Shown: in pieces, positions 51,212-60,713 of the stretch | How the letters are laid out: the number at the start of each line of letters is the position of its first letter | Position numbering within the stretch: position 1 is the stretch's first letter | Source: Pseudalkalibacillus salsuginis | Lineage (GTDB): Bacteria; Bacillota; Bacilli; Bacillales; Fictibacillaceae | Length of the DNA: 64,000 nucleotides | Direction: 5' to 3' | Assembly (NCBI RefSeq): GCF_021646685.1 | Contig: NZ_JAKJHW010000002.1 | Coordinates: forward strand, 434,001-498,000 | Notes under the pieces: model-generated | What the model was told of the DNA's origin: nothing | The model's input: the letters and a program-made list of their open reading frames with translations, nothing else | The model's database searches: none | Program-made: the position numbers and the translations under genes

Positions 51212-52222
51212 TCACCTAAACTTATCTTGGACGGTTCTAAATCGATCCCATTCATCCATTGTTTTTTGTATAAGTTTCTTAATATCGATTACCCTTGCTT
51301 CCCCGCATTCTTTCTTATTTAATAGATCACACAGGGCAATCAGGTCCAATAACTTCGCTTTTTGTAACCACTGGGCAGGTAAATGACCTCCATGTTTCTG
51401 GTAACTTGAGATGAATGGATCGAATATCTTGGTATTGCTCACATTTTCATATCTCAGCATGTTCCCAACATCCATCAAAGGTGAGCCGCTGAAAGCGTAT
51501 TCCCAATCCAATATTCCAGTAATGTCAACTTTACCAACTTTTCCTTCTACCATGAGATTCAATGGGTTGAAATCTCCATGAATTAAAGAGTTTTGATCAC
51601 CTAGATGCTCTATTAGATTTGTATGTTCCTGCGAAAAGTTCAAAACACTTTTACAAAGGTTATCTCCTAGATGTTTTCCAGCATGTCCTTTTATAAGACT
51701 ATCTTCAATAAACATCAAGAACATGTCTCTATTGAGTTTGATAGATTCTTTGATGTGTAACCTATTATCAAAGAAACCTGAATCAGGGAATTCAATTTTA
51801 TGAATTCGGGCTAATGAACGGCCAACTTCGCGTGCCGCACTTTCTATTTCCAACTTATTGTCCCTATAGATTAATTCAGATAACTGCTCTCCTTCAACCC
51901 AACTTAAAAGTAAAAATGGATAATCCAAGATCGATTTAGAAGAATCAACATACAACACCTGGGGAACTGGCACTTTGCCTTTGAGGAGATTCAATATATG
52001 TCTTTCAATCTCCATGCTATCATCATTGCTATTATAGATACGGAGAACAAATTGTTGATTTGAACTGGTTGTTATTTTTATGTTTGAATTATTCAAACCC
52101 CCACTTAGTAGTTCGGAACTGTAGACAAGCTCCTCTTCTAAAAAAGGCCTCAAAAGATTTCTTACTGTATCAAGATTTGGTGCTACCAATTCCTTTGAAC
52201 GTTCCCATCCAGCTTTCATCAT
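51212..52222 (-). CDS. aminoglycoside phosphotransferase (APH) family kinase
   Basis: The 336-residue protein has the small-molecule-kinase fold. The catalytic loop HGDFNPLN is at 215-222 (Asp217) and the metal-binding ILDWE at 237-241 (Asp239). The glycine-rich GGLNNSN at 41-47 and FVLRIY lie in the N-lobe. Homologues phosphorylate aminoglycosides, macrolides, choline or homoserine. Without close matches to known resistance enzymes I would not call it a resistance gene. The start follows AAAGGAGGGGACATGATG; the second ATG fits better. Confidence 0.85.
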   Translation of the reverse strand: MMKAGWERSKELVAPNLDTVRNLLRPFLEEELVYSSELLSGGLNNSNIKITTSSNQQFVLRIYNSNDDSMEIERHILNLLKGKVPVPQVLYVDSSKSILDYPFLLLSWVEGEQLSELIYRDNKLEIESAAREVGRSLARIHKIEFPDSGFFDNRLHIKESIKLNRDMFLMFIEDSLIKGHAGKHLGDNLCKSVLNFSQEHTNLIEHLGDQNSLIHGDFNPLNLMVEGKVGKVDITGILDWEYAFSGSPLMDVGNMLRYENVSNTKIFDPFISSYQKHGGHLPAQWLQKAKLLDLIALCDLLNKKECGEARVIDIKKLIQKTMDEWDRFRTVQDKFR

Positions 52223-52398
52223 GTCCCCTCCTTTGATGTTTTTCAGTAATAAACACTAGTTATGGATTTAACTAAATATATTATTATTAAAATGAGACAT
52301 ATAAGAGGAATAAAATAAGCAACATGTTTTACTCTAATCTTTGTAATCCATGCTGCTCTAATATCATTGATATATTAAAATGTACTTCCTACCTGGTA

Positions 52399-52881
52399 TT
52401 AATTCCAACTCTTTTGCAGTTTTCGGATATAAATGATTTGTCCAATGTGATAAGCGTTGTGTGTGGAGAGATTCCCAAGAACTGCCCACCACTTTACAGT
52501 CTCAGGAAAACCGTCAATATCACTTTCGATTTTTTCTTCAGTGAGTAGATCTTGCCACTGCAAGAGTACTTTTAATAGCTGCTCTTTTAAGTCAGTAAAT
52601 TTTTCGTTTTTTGGAATCATAAAGCTTTCTTTATTATCACTAAGTGGCGGAACGGCATCAACGTGAGATTTTTGATACCTCTTTTGCCACGTTTTATTCC
52701 AATAGAGGAGATGCTGTACAATTTCAGCGATACTATTACTTTCCTCATTGGGTTTCCAAAACGCTTCTTCCTCTGACAAGTTTGCAACTGATTCTGAAAA
52801 CGGTATGTACCAGCTAGGGTCGTTCGCATTTGCTAACAATTGATCGGCCAAAACATCTTTAGCGTGAGACATATTTACCAC
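52399..52881 (-). CDS. DinB family protein
   Basis: A 160-residue four-helix-bundle protein of the DinB/YfiT superfamily. The metal-binding histidines are expected at IVQHLLYWNK (His57) and NLSTHNAYHIGQIIYIRKL (two histidines near 140-145). The family includes bacillithiol S-transferases and related metal-dependent thiol transferases; many members are of unknown function. Single gene with a GGGAGTGGTGTGG upstream signal. The true start may be MSHAKD, three codons in. Confidence 0.87.
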   Translation of the reverse strand: MVNMSHAKDVLADQLLANANDPSWYIPFSESVANLSEEEAFWKPNEESNSIAEIVQHLLYWNKTWQKRYQKSHVDAVPPLSDNKESFMIPKNEKFTDLKEQLLKVLLQWQDLLTEEKIESDIDGFPETVKWWAVLGNLSTHNAYHIGQIIYIRKLQKSWN

Positions 52882-53093
52882 ACCACTCCCTCTGATTTTA
52901 TAATAAGTCCTTTGGTACTCCCAGATCTACTTCGTTTATATTTTTTAACCGCTAGCCTCCCTTTGCAAAAAACGGGTGCATTCAAAAGTTATGAATTACG
53001 CCCGTTTGCTTATAATCTAGAATTGCAGATATGAACTTTATAGGGTTAAATTAATACTATTCCCAATGAGAATTTCGGCTAAAGTTCATGGTT

Positions 53094-53537
53094 TTAAACT
53101 TTCTTCCATTCCATGACAAACTCGTCCTCGCCAGTCAGTTCATCTAATCGTTCTTCCTTTTTTACAAAACCGTTTCTCAAGTAAAAAGTAACTGCTTCAT
53201 CATTTTTCTTGTAAACTTTTAAATGTATATTTTTCCTTCGTTCTTTTATAAAGTTTAGTAATTCTTTTCTATATCCTTTACCTTGATGCTGAACATCAAT
53301 AAACATTGCAGCTAAGTAATCATCTACCATAGACATAAAGCCCACAACTTTTTCTTCATTGCATATAACAACGTTTTCGGACATTGGAAGATATTTTTCT
53401 TTCATCTCATTTCGTTGAGAATGCCAGTAATCTTTATCAATGAAATCATGTGCTATAAGCGAACCTTTGTACCATATATCTACCAATTTATCGATTTCCA
53501 TATTTTCACTAACTCTAATGTTCATATTATTCAGCAT
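53094..53537 (-). CDS. GNAT family N-acetyltransferase
   Basis: A 147-residue GNAT enzyme. MNIRVSENMEIDKLVDIWYK is the first strand-helix, IDVQHQGKGYRKELLNFIKE the acetyl-CoA-binding loop (Q-x-x-G-x-G/A), and VTFYLRNGFVKKEERLDELT the usual C-terminal strand and Asn/Tyr region. It resembles the YjaB/YncA-type acyltransferases. Substrate unknown. The start is probably the second ATG (MNIRVS). Confidence 0.9.
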   Translation of the reverse strand: MLNNMNIRVSENMEIDKLVDIWYKGSLIAHDFIDKDYWHSQRNEMKEKYLPMSENVVICNEEKVVGFMSMVDDYLAAMFIDVQHQGKGYRKELLNFIKERRKNIHLKVYKKNDEAVTFYLRNGFVKKEERLDELTGEDEFVMEWKKV

Positions 53538-53637
53538 CCTTAACTAAATTTCCATTTTCGACTTTATCCAAAGTCACTAAGTAAATAAACACATTGAAAA
53601 AAAGTGTCTCATTAACAAGCTGTAATATCGGTTGTAT

Positions 53638-54288
53638 TTACGGCAGCCAATCATGAAAGTTATTTGCTAATTGTTGCAACTCCTCAATAAAAGTGCCAGC
53701 ATGATATCCATCGCAAACAGCATGATGTACTTGTAATGAAACAGGTAACAATGTTTTATTTTCTTGATTAAAATATTTTCCACTTGTAATGATAGGCAAT
53801 AAAAAGTCATGATCATCGTTTATATTTAGGTTGAAGCTAGTAAAACTTACCCACGGAATACTGGATATAGGAAAACAATTTTCAGGTTCATTGTCTTTTG
53901 TAAAAAGCCCTTTAGCATTAGAATATCGCGTTATATCATCATTATAGTTTTTATAAAATACAAGAAATTCATTTGAGAACGCAGTCCATAAGCTAGAAAA
54001 TGATTTGTTATCATCATGGAAGATTGTATAGCTCGGTATCATATGGTCCCAATAACCTAAATCTCCCTCATCATTAAAACATGTTCTAAATTCTTCATGG
54101 GCATTCACTATTCTAGTGACCATGTAGATAAAGGCAGGATAAAGCTTGATTCCCTTGTTGCGAAGTTGTTCTAATAATGTTGTAATGTCTATGTTTGCCG
54201 TTAAGCTATAGGTGCACTTTTGACTTAAATAATGCTCGAAATACTCCGTTCTATCCCAATTTTCCCTATCAATTAAATTAAACCTCAT
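53638..54288 (-). CDS. catA: type A chloramphenicol O-acetyltransferase
   Basis: The 216-residue protein is a clear CAT: MRFNLIDRENWDRTEYFEHY at the start and the catalytic motif HHAVCDG at 188-194 (His189). The trimer-interface region IPWVSFTSFNLN is also present. It transfers acetyl from acetyl-CoA to the 3-hydroxyl of chloramphenicol. The AGGAGG at about 54298-54303 is the ribosome site and is enclosed in a 12-bp stem downstream of a nine-codon leader, the arrangement of inducible bacillary cat genes. It is the last of a run of resistance-like single genes. Confidence 0.92.
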   Translation of the reverse strand: MRFNLIDRENWDRTEYFEHYLSQKCTYSLTANIDITTLLEQLRNKGIKLYPAFIYMVTRIVNAHEEFRTCFNDEGDLGYWDHMIPSYTIFHDDNKSFSSLWTAFSNEFLVFYKNYNDDITRYSNAKGLFTKDNEPENCFPISSIPWVSFTSFNLNINDDHDFLLPIITSGKYFNQENKTLLPVSLQVHHAVCDGYHAGTFIEELQQLANNFHDWLP

Positions 54289-54294
54289 TTGATT

Positions 54295-54353
54295 AGCCTC
54301 CTAAAATTATGTTTTTCGTTCTTTTAGGAGGCTGATTTATCTGATTTCACCAA
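54295..54353 (-). promoter_or_regulatory. cat translation attenuator: leader peptide plus ribosome-site hairpin
   Basis: On the minus strand a leader frame from TTG 54353 to TAA 54324 encodes MVKSDKSAS, with GAGGTG about six bases before it. Its last codons form one arm of a perfect 12-bp inverted repeat (54322-54333 with 54295-54306, AGCCTCCTAAAA and TTTTAGGAGGCT) that sequesters the cat ribosome site. The known cat-86 leader starts MVKTD; ribosome stalling there in the presence of chloramphenicol opens the hairpin. GTG 54350 is a possible alternative start. Confidence 0.88.
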
Positions 54354-54502
54354 ACTTCTCACCTCTGTTAAATCATTTAAAAAGGGAGACCTGAATCCTA
54401 CCTATACTTTAACATATTTTTCTATTGGCCTTGGGTATTCGCCTAAAAATGGTCAATATTTTCACCCTCATCTTATGTTGTTCAATAAAACTCTTATATA
54501 GC

Positions 54503-54533
54503 AAGAAAAAACACAGGCGTTTTCCCCCTGTGC
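54503..54533 (-). terminator. terminator of the glucarate/galactarate operon
   Basis: On the minus strand CACAGGGGG-AAAACG-CCTGTG is followed by TTTTTTCTTG. It lies about 25 bases after the garD stop. Confidence 0.8.
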
Positions 54534-54558
54534 TACTTTCTGAATTGTTACTTGTATT

Positions 54559-56097
54559 TTACGTGATTGGGGCTGGATTGAACAAGCTCAAGTCGTTTTG
54601 TATTCCCCAATGTTCCGCCCATGTCTGCTTTCGGCCGCTGGCGACATCCAATATGAAATGAAAAAGCTCCCAGCCAACCTCCTCGATCGTAGCCTCTCCG
54701 GTTGCGATTCGGCCAGCGTTGACATCAATCAAATCATCCCATTGACTCTTCAATGCATTGCGTGTCGATACCTTGATGACAGGTGCCATTGCTAATCCGT
54801 ACGGTGTGCCACGGCCAGTGGTAAAAACTTGCAGGTGCATGCCGGATGCCAGCTGCAATGTGCCGCATACAAAATCGCTGGCAGGTGTTGCTGCGAAAAT
54901 CAGCCCTTTTTTAGATGCTTTCTCCCCTGGTGCTAACACACCCGAGATTGGACTGGTCCCAGATTTCGCAATCGATCCGAGCGATTTTTCAACGACATTG
55001 ACCAGCCCCCCCTTCTTATTGCCAGGGGAAGGATTGGCGCTGCGGTCTGCCTTTCCTCTCTGTAAATATTCGTCATACCACTTCATCTCATCGATCAAAG
55101 CACGACCGACTTCTTCATTGACAGCACGAGGTGTCAGCAAATGGACCGCATCCCGGACTTCTGTCACTTCTGAAAATAAAACCGTCGCCCCGGCACGGAC
55201 CAACAGATCCGCCGTGTATCCAACAGCAGGATTGGCCGTCACACCAGAGAAAGCATCACTCCCGCCGCACTGTAACCCGACCACCAAATCTGAAACCGGA
55301 CAAGTCACCCGCTCCCGCAGGTTCAACTTTTGCAAGCGCTCATCTGCCATCGCCATGATGGCCTCAATCATTTTGGTGAATCCTTGTTGGTCCTGCAAGG
55401 AGAGGATGTTGAGCTGTTTATCATCACCTGCTATCAGCCGTTCAGGTAAAAGTTTTTCACAGCCTAATCCGACGACCATGACTTCCCCGCCAAAGTTCGG
55501 GTGGGTCGACATACTTTGAAGCGTACGAATCGGGATTTCGGATTCCGGCGCATTGATCGCGACCCCGCAGCCGTAATTGTGGTTGAGTGCTACTACATCG
55601 TGGACATTAGGGTATTTCGGCAGCAGTTCCTTTTTGATTTTTTCAACGGCAAAATCAAGGACCCCGACCACACACTGTACACTCGTCGCAATACCGAGGA
55701 TATTCTTGATTCCAGCACTGCCATTCGAATTACGATAACCTTCAAATGTATACCCTTCTAACGGCGGCTGCTCGTCAGGTATGTTTGTTGCGATTGGCAG
55801 ATCATCTAACTGAGTGGGTGTCGGCAGGTTTACCAACGCTTCTTTCACCCAGCTGCCTTTTTTGATCGGTGCGGCCGAATAACCGATCACTTCCCCATAC
55901 CGGACGATTGTTTCGTCTTGATTGAAATCGGTTAAAGCCACTTTATGCCCTTCTGGTACATTCTCTTTCAGTTCTAGTCCACAAGAAAATGTCGTTCCTT
56001 CCTTCAATCCTCCTGAATTGACGATCGTCGCCACATTATCGTTTTCATTCACTTTAATGTAAAGAGGTGTTTCTTTTTGTGTCTTATCCAATGACAT
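54559..56097 (-). CDS. garD: galactarate dehydratase (UxaA family)
   Basis: A 512-residue UxaA/GarD-type dehydratase. The N-terminal SAF-like domain ([20 protein letters not shown]) is followed by a large domain with [23 protein letters not shown] and [16 protein letters not shown], plus a C-terminal TTGRGTPYG motif. It dehydrates galactarate to 5-dehydro-4-deoxyglucarate, which the lyase at the operon start uses. It is the last gene of the glucarate/galactarate operon and its start lies about 106 bases after the Ldh gene stop. GC content is above that of the accessory region to its left. Confidence 0.9.
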   Translation of the reverse strand: MSLDKTQKETPLYIKVNENDNVATIVNSGGLKEGTTFSCGLELKENVPEGHKVALTDFNQDETIVRYGEVIGYSAAPIKKGSWVKEALVNLPTPTQLDDLPIATNIPDEQPPLEGYTFEGYRNSNGSAGIKNILGIATSVQCVVGVLDFAVEKIKKELLPKYPNVHDVVALNHNYGCGVAINAPESEIPIRTLQSMSTHPNFGGEVMVVGLGCEKLLPERLIAGDDKQLNILSLQDQQGFTKMIEAIMAMADERLQKLNLRERVTCPVSDLVVGLQCGGSDAFSGVTANPAVGYTADLLVRAGATVLFSEVTEVRDAVHLLTPRAVNEEVGRALIDEMKWYDEYLQRGKADRSANPSPGNKKGGLVNVVEKSLGSIAKSGTSPISGVLAPGEKASKKGLIFAATPASDFVCGTLQLASGMHLQVFTTGRGTPYGLAMAPVIKVSTRNALKSQWDDLIDVNAGRIATGEATIEEVGWELFHFILDVASGRKQTWAEHWGIQNDLSLFNPAPIT

Positions 56098-56203
56098 GGA
56101 TATTCACCCTTTCTGATTTCCGAAACATTCCACATGTTGATTAGATCAAAGCCGGCATCAGGACGCAGCTGTCCCACTGCCTCTCCGTCACGAGTCCGTT
56201 CGA

Positions 56204-57268
56204 TCAACGGATGATGTTGGCATTCTGATATTCTCGTATGTCCACACCGCATTCTGCCCCAGCGTTTTTAATATCTTCATAGACTTCTTCAGATAAGTCG
56301 ATGCCGTTTTCCAGCCTTTTTTGCTCTGCCTGGTATTCGATCTCTCCAGGGACGAATATCTCTTCAACCCCTTCAGCTGCTGGCGAGGACTTGATTTCAT
56401 CAATCATTTGGTCAACCCGCTGTTTGAACAATTCAGCCGGCATGAAGCGATTGACATCGATCAACTGGAAGAAATGCCCGACATTTTGCGGTTTGTCATA
56501 GTCTCCGTAAATATTATTGATATGGGGACCAAAGCCGGCACCCGTCAAGACCCCGCTCATGATATCGATCATCATGGCGATCCCGTATCCTTTCGGCCCA
56601 CCGAACGGCAGGACGGATCCTGCTAAGGCGGCGTTAGAATCGGTAGTCGGCCGGCCTTTGTCATCGATCGCCCAGCCAGTCGGGATGTCATTTCCATCCT
56701 GGGCTGCCATGATGATTTTCCCTCTTGCGACGACACTTGTTGCCATATCCAATAGGATCGGCTCGTGTTTGCCTGCCGGTATTCCGAAGGCGTATGGATT
56801 TGTTCCGAAGTAAGGCTGGATTCCGCCCCATGGTGCCATTGTTGACGGTGCATTCGACATGGCGAAAGCGACCATATCCTCTTCAACAGCGCGCTTTACA
56901 AAATATGCACCTGCTCCAAAATGACTTGAGCGGGTGACACCGATATGCACCCCGCCGCTTTTCTTCCCTTTTTCAATGCCGAGCTCCATCGCTTTTCGAC
57001 CGACCATCTGCCCCATGCCATCGTCCCCATCAATCAACAAGGTTGCATCACTTTCCTGAATCACTTTGATTTCTGGCCGAGGATTCACTGCTCCTTCCTT
57101 CAAACGTTTCACATAGATCGGAACACGTGTGACCCCATGGGAATCGACACCGCGCAGATTGGCTGCAACCAGACTTTCCGCTACCGTATGGCTATCTTCA
57201 GAGGATAGGCCGACTGTTTTAAAAAGATCATCCACATAGTGAATTAATTGTTCCGCGTTAAAATTCAA
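56204..57268 (-). CDS. Ldh family oxidoreductase (malate/lactate dehydrogenase-type)
   Basis: The 354-residue NAD(P)H-dependent enzyme has the LDH2/MDH2 fold: NLRGVDSHGVTRVPIY near residue 33-48 with the catalytic His, VTRSSHFGAGAYFV near 110 and TNPYAFGIPA near 156. Relatives reduce 2-keto acids (YlbC, ComC, YiaK and AllD types). In this operon, flanked by garD and the glucarate dehydratase, a role in reducing an oxo-aldarate or tartronate semialdehyde-like intermediate is possible but not shown by sequence. The start ATG at 57268 follows GGGAGGCTTC. Confidence 0.86.
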   Translation of the reverse strand: MNFNAEQLIHYVDDLFKTVGLSSEDSHTVAESLVAANLRGVDSHGVTRVPIYVKRLKEGAVNPRPEIKVIQESDATLLIDGDDGMGQMVGRKAMELGIEKGKKSGGVHIGVTRSSHFGAGAYFVKRAVEEDMVAFAMSNAPSTMAPWGGIQPYFGTNPYAFGIPAGKHEPILLDMATSVVARGKIIMAAQDGNDIPTGWAIDDKGRPTTDSNAALAGSVLPFGGPKGYGIAMMIDIMSGVLTGAGFGPHINNIYGDYDKPQNVGHFFQLIDVNRFMPAELFKQRVDQMIDEIKSSPAAEGVEEIFVPGEIEYQAEQKRLENGIDLSEEVYEDIKNAGAECGVDIREYQNANIIR

Positions 57269-57310
57269 AATGAAGCCTCCCTGTATTTCTTTTATGCTAG
57301 TTACAAAAAA

Positions 57311-58660
57311 TCATCGGACCATGCACGGACGCTTAGGATCGAACGCCCAGCCCGGAATGAGTTGTTGCATCGCAACGGAATCATCACGGGCATCCAGCTC
57401 CATATCTTCATATAATTGATGGGCTTTCTCAAGTTGTTCCATGTCTATCTCTACTCCCAAACCAGGTTTATCGGGAACCGCCACATACCCTTCTGAAATC
57501 GTGAAAGGTTTCTTCGTCAAACGCTGGCCGTCCTGCCAGATCCAGTGCGTGTCGATCGCTGTGATTTTCCCTGGAGCGGCTGCCGCGACATGAGTGAACA
57601 TGGCTAACGAAATGTCAAAGTGGTTATTAGAATGGGATCCCCAGGTCAGCCCCCAATCCTTGCACATCTGGGCAACCCGAACAGAGCCTTGCAACGTCCA
57701 AAAATGGGGATCAGCGAGCGGGATATCGACCGCATTCAGCTGGACCGCATGTCCCATCTCCCGCCAATCGGTGGCGATCATATTCGTCGCAGTCGGCAAC
57801 CCGATCGCGCGTTTGAATTCCGCCATGACCTCACGTGCGGAATACCCGTTTTCCGCACCGCACGGATCCTCTGCATAAGCCAATGTTCCATGCATATCCC
57901 GGCATAGCCCAATTGCTTCCTCCAGGGACCATGCTCCATTGGGATCAAGGGTAATCCGAGCGTCAGGAAAGCTTTTTGCCAGTGCACGGATCGCTTCGAT
58001 CTCCTCTTTCCCCTCAAGAACACCGCCTTTAAGCTTGAAGTCCTTGAAGCCATAGCGTTTTTCAGCCGCTTTGGCTAAATCGACGATCGCTTCAGGTGTC
58101 AACGCTTCTTCATGACGGATCCGCAGCCACTCATCTTCTTCACCGACTCCACTGACGTAAGGCAGGTCGGTCTTCATCCGGTCTCCTATGTAAAATAAAT
58201 AACCGAGCATTTTCACTTTATCCCGCTGTTGTCCTTCCCCAAGCAATGCGGCGACTGGGACATTAAGATGTTTGCCTAATAGATCGAGTAAAGCAGCCTC
58301 TAAGGCGGTTACAGCATGGATCGTGATCCGCAAATCAAAGGTTTGCTTGCCCCGGCCGTTGGCATCCCGATCGGCAAACGACCGCTTCACCTTATTTAAT
58401 AGATTGTTATAATGGCCGATTGAACTTCCGATCAGCAGCGGTTTCGAATCTTCCAAAGTTTTTCGGATCCCTTCCCCGCCAGGAACTTCTCCAACTCCCA
58501 CATTCCCGCTGCTATCCTTGAGGATGACAACGTTTCTTGTAAAATAAGGACCGTGGGCACCGCTTAAATTTAATAGCATGCTGTCATGACCGGCAACTGG
58601 GATAACGGACATTTCCACGATCGTCGGGGTCGTATGTTTTTTCGTCATAACCGTTTCCAT
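57311..58660 (-). CDS. gudD: glucarate dehydratase
   Basis: A 449-residue enolase-superfamily enzyme with glucarate-dehydratase signatures. FKLKGG carries the KxK catalytic lysine (Lys207 region), LDPNGAW and EDPCG supply metal ligands, and the general base His is in GSHSNNHFD. It converts glucarate (and idarate) to 5-dehydro-4-deoxyglucarate. The alternative ATG at METVM versus MTKKHT leaves start uncertain by five codons. It lies between the Ldh gene and the Tct transporter genes. Confidence 0.94.
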   Translation of the reverse strand: METVMTKKHTTPTIVEMSVIPVAGHDSMLLNLSGAHGPYFTRNVVILKDSSGNVGVGEVPGGEGIRKTLEDSKPLLIGSSIGHYNNLLNKVKRSFADRDANGRGKQTFDLRITIHAVTALEAALLDLLGKHLNVPVAALLGEGQQRDKVKMLGYLFYIGDRMKTDLPYVSGVGEEDEWLRIRHEEALTPEAIVDLAKAAEKRYGFKDFKLKGGVLEGKEEIEAIRALAKSFPDARITLDPNGAWSLEEAIGLCRDMHGTLAYAEDPCGAENGYSAREVMAEFKRAIGLPTATNMIATDWREMGHAVQLNAVDIPLADPHFWTLQGSVRVAQMCKDWGLTWGSHSNNHFDISLAMFTHVAAAAPGKITAIDTHWIWQDGQRLTKKPFTISEGYVAVPDKPGLGVEIDMEQLEKAHQLYEDMELDARDDSVAMQQLIPGWAFDPKRPCMVR

Positions 58661-58706
58661 CCTATCCTCTCCTTATCTATTTACTTATTAAATAAACTTG
58701 TTCTTT

Positions 58707-60218
58707 TTACGTTGATGGGGTGATGGTCTGGTCTCCTGCTTTTTTTGATCTCCGGTTATCCATGATCGCATAGATGATCGAAATGGCGATCAACACCCAT
58801 AACAAGAGCGCAATCGGCCCCTTTGTGAAGAAAATCGTCAAATCTCCACCACTACCTTTTAAACTATCAATAAAATATTTTTCCAAATCCTTTCCTAAAA
58901 TGAAGCCGATCAAAAATGGCGCAACCTGGATCCCGATTTTGGTAAACACATAGCCTGCCAATCCGAATAAAAGCAGTGTCCAAACATCAAACATGACCCC
59001 ATTGTTAATGGCATAAGAGCCGACGACACACATGACGATGATAACTGGATAAATGATGTACTTCGGGATATAAATGATCTTTGCCATATATTTGATCGAA
59101 AAGAACATCAAGAAAAACATCACAATGTTCGCGATGATGAGCGCATAGATGATGCCATCCCATAAGTCAGGATTGGTCGGGATGAACAAAGGTCCCACCT
59201 GGATACCCTGCAATAACAATGCCCCGACTAATACAGCGGTCGTACTGTCCCCCGGTATCCCCAGCGATAGCAATGGGATGAGCGCACCGCCGATCAGGCC
59301 GTTGTTCGCCGATTCACTCGCGATCAGTCCTTCCGGTTCTCCTGTCCCTAATTTTTCAGGATGCTTCGAAAAGTTCTTCGCTTGCGAGTAGGAGGAAATC
59401 GACGCGGCACTTCCGCCGACCCCCGGCAGCATTCCGATGAACGTACCGATCATCGAGGAACGGACCGTATTGATGATCTGACCGTTGAAGATTTTGAACG
59501 TGAATGGATTCTTTTTCTCTTTTTTGAAGTCGAACGTCTGATGGGGTGAAGCTTTCATCCCCTCTTCAGACTCCTGCAGGATTTGGGCGATCGCGAATAA
59601 ACCGATCAATACCGGTAAAAGTGAAAACCCGTAAGCCAACTCCTCCTCAAAGCCCGGCGGAATGAGCCTCAGCTGGTTGTTATCCGCAAACATGCCGATC
59701 AAGCTTAAATACACGCCGATGAAACCGCTGAAAATCCCTCCGAGCAAGCTGCCCTTTGATATCGAAGCAATGACGGTCAATGCAAAAACGATGATCAGGA
59801 ATTTTTCGACGGAAGAAAATTTGATCGCGACAGAAGCGAGCACAGGTGCGAAGAAATACAATACGGTCAAACTGAAAAAGCCGCCGATGATCGAGGCCGT
59901 GATCCCTATTTTCAACGCTTTTTCCCCGTCGCCCTTCTGGGTCATCGGATAACCGTCAAAGGTTGTACAGAGTGAGGAAGGTGTACCCGGGATGTTCAAT
60001 AGGACCGCCGGAACGAGGCCGCCGCTGATCCCGCCGACATATAAGCCGATCAATAAAGCGATCGCGTCGACCATATCCAGAGAGTAGGTGATCGGGAGAA
60101 AAAGGGCGATGGCCATCGTAGCCGTCATTCCCGGAATCGCCCCGAAAATGATCCCGATAAATACACCGATGAAACAGAGCAAAACTGAAAGCGGGCTGAG
60201 TATTTCGAATAGATCCAT
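58707..60218 (-). CDS. tctA: tripartite tricarboxylate transporter, large membrane subunit TctA
   Basis: A 503-residue polytopic membrane protein with about 12 spans and the TctA signatures: GAIPGMTATMAIALFLPITY near residue 27-46, LLNIPGTPSSLCTTFDGYPM near 74-93, and GMLPGVGGSAASISSY near 262-277. It couples substrate uptake to an ion gradient with TctB and the binding protein TctC. Gene order tctC-tctB-tctA within a glucarate/galactarate operon strongly suggests uptake of an aldarate instead of citrate. Confidence 0.95.
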   Translation of the reverse strand: MDLFEILSPLSVLLCFIGVFIGIIFGAIPGMTATMAIALFLPITYSLDMVDAIALLIGLYVGGISGGLVPAVLLNIPGTPSSLCTTFDGYPMTQKGDGEKALKIGITASIIGGFFSLTVLYFFAPVLASVAIKFSSVEKFLIIVFALTVIASISKGSLLGGIFSGFIGVYLSLIGMFADNNQLRLIPPGFEEELAYGFSLLPVLIGLFAIAQILQESEEGMKASPHQTFDFKKEKKNPFTFKIFNGQIINTVRSSMIGTFIGMLPGVGGSAASISSYSQAKNFSKHPEKLGTGEPEGLIASESANNGLIGGALIPLLSLGIPGDSTTAVLVGALLLQGIQVGPLFIPTNPDLWDGIIYALIIANIVMFFLMFFSIKYMAKIIYIPKYIIYPVIIVMCVVGSYAINNGVMFDVWTLLLFGLAGYVFTKIGIQVAPFLIGFILGKDLEKYFIDSLKGSGGDLTIFFTKGPIALLLWVLIAISIIYAIMDNRRSKKAGDQTITPST

Positions 60219-60233
60219 TGGAATCCACCCTCC

Positions 60234-60647
60234 TTACGGTAAAGTAATATCGAACAACTGGCCGAATAAATACCAGATGACAAATGATGTCGCCAGCGAG
60301 TTGGCTAATGATACAACGATTGATTGCTTTCTTACATTTCCGATGAATAACAATGTGATCAGGAACATGAAAAGGATGCTTGCCGGTAAAAAGCCGATCC
60401 GTTCAAGCACGAGCGCATAGGCGATCAATAAGACGATCGTTCCGTAAAACTTAAGCCTGTCATAGTTGTCGATGAAGAATTGATAACGAAACGCTGTCAA
60501 CGTTCCTTCCTTTATTCTTTTGGCTATATTGAGAAGCAGCATCAGAACCGCCAGAAACATCAAGATCGTCAACATGATTTTAGGAAAGATGGTATGGTAT
60601 TCACTGAACTTCAATTCAATCGTGAGCAGGTCTTTCAATGGGTTCAC
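60234..60647 (-). CDS. tctB: tripartite tricarboxylate transporter, small membrane subunit TctB
   Basis: A 137-residue membrane protein with four spans (IMLTILMFLAVLMLLL, FYGTIVLLIAYALVLERIGF, LPASILFMFLITLLFIG and the final span ending DITLP). It carries the TctB ERIGF motif in the second half. It partners TctA, which starts 15 bases later. The region between tctC and tctB holds a hairpin (60675-60705) that may lower expression of tctBA relative to tctC. Confidence 0.88.
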   Translation of the reverse strand: MNPLKDLLTIELKFSEYHTIFPKIMLTILMFLAVLMLLLNIAKRIKEGTLTAFRYQFFIDNYDRLKFYGTIVLLIAYALVLERIGFLPASILFMFLITLLFIGNVRKQSIVVSLANSLATSFVIWYLFGQLFDITLP

Positions 60648-60674
60648 CTCTTCTATAAACCGTAATGAAGGAGT

Positions 60675-60705
60675 GAGGCTGCCTGGTTTTGATACAGACA
60701 GCCTC
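60675..60705 (-). promoter_or_regulatory. intercistronic hairpin between tctC and tctB
   Basis: GAGGCTGTCTG and CAGGCAGCCTC form an 11-bp stem with one mismatch nine bases after the tctC stop. There is no T-run on the minus strand (ACTCC follows), so it is likelier to protect the tctC message 3' end or attenuate partly than to terminate fully. Confidence 0.6.
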
Positions 60706-60713
60706 TTTTTGAT

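Noticed and set aside
51212-52222. A named aminoglycoside resistance gene
   Set aside because: Only the general APH-fold motifs are visible; the family also includes choline and homoserine kinases.
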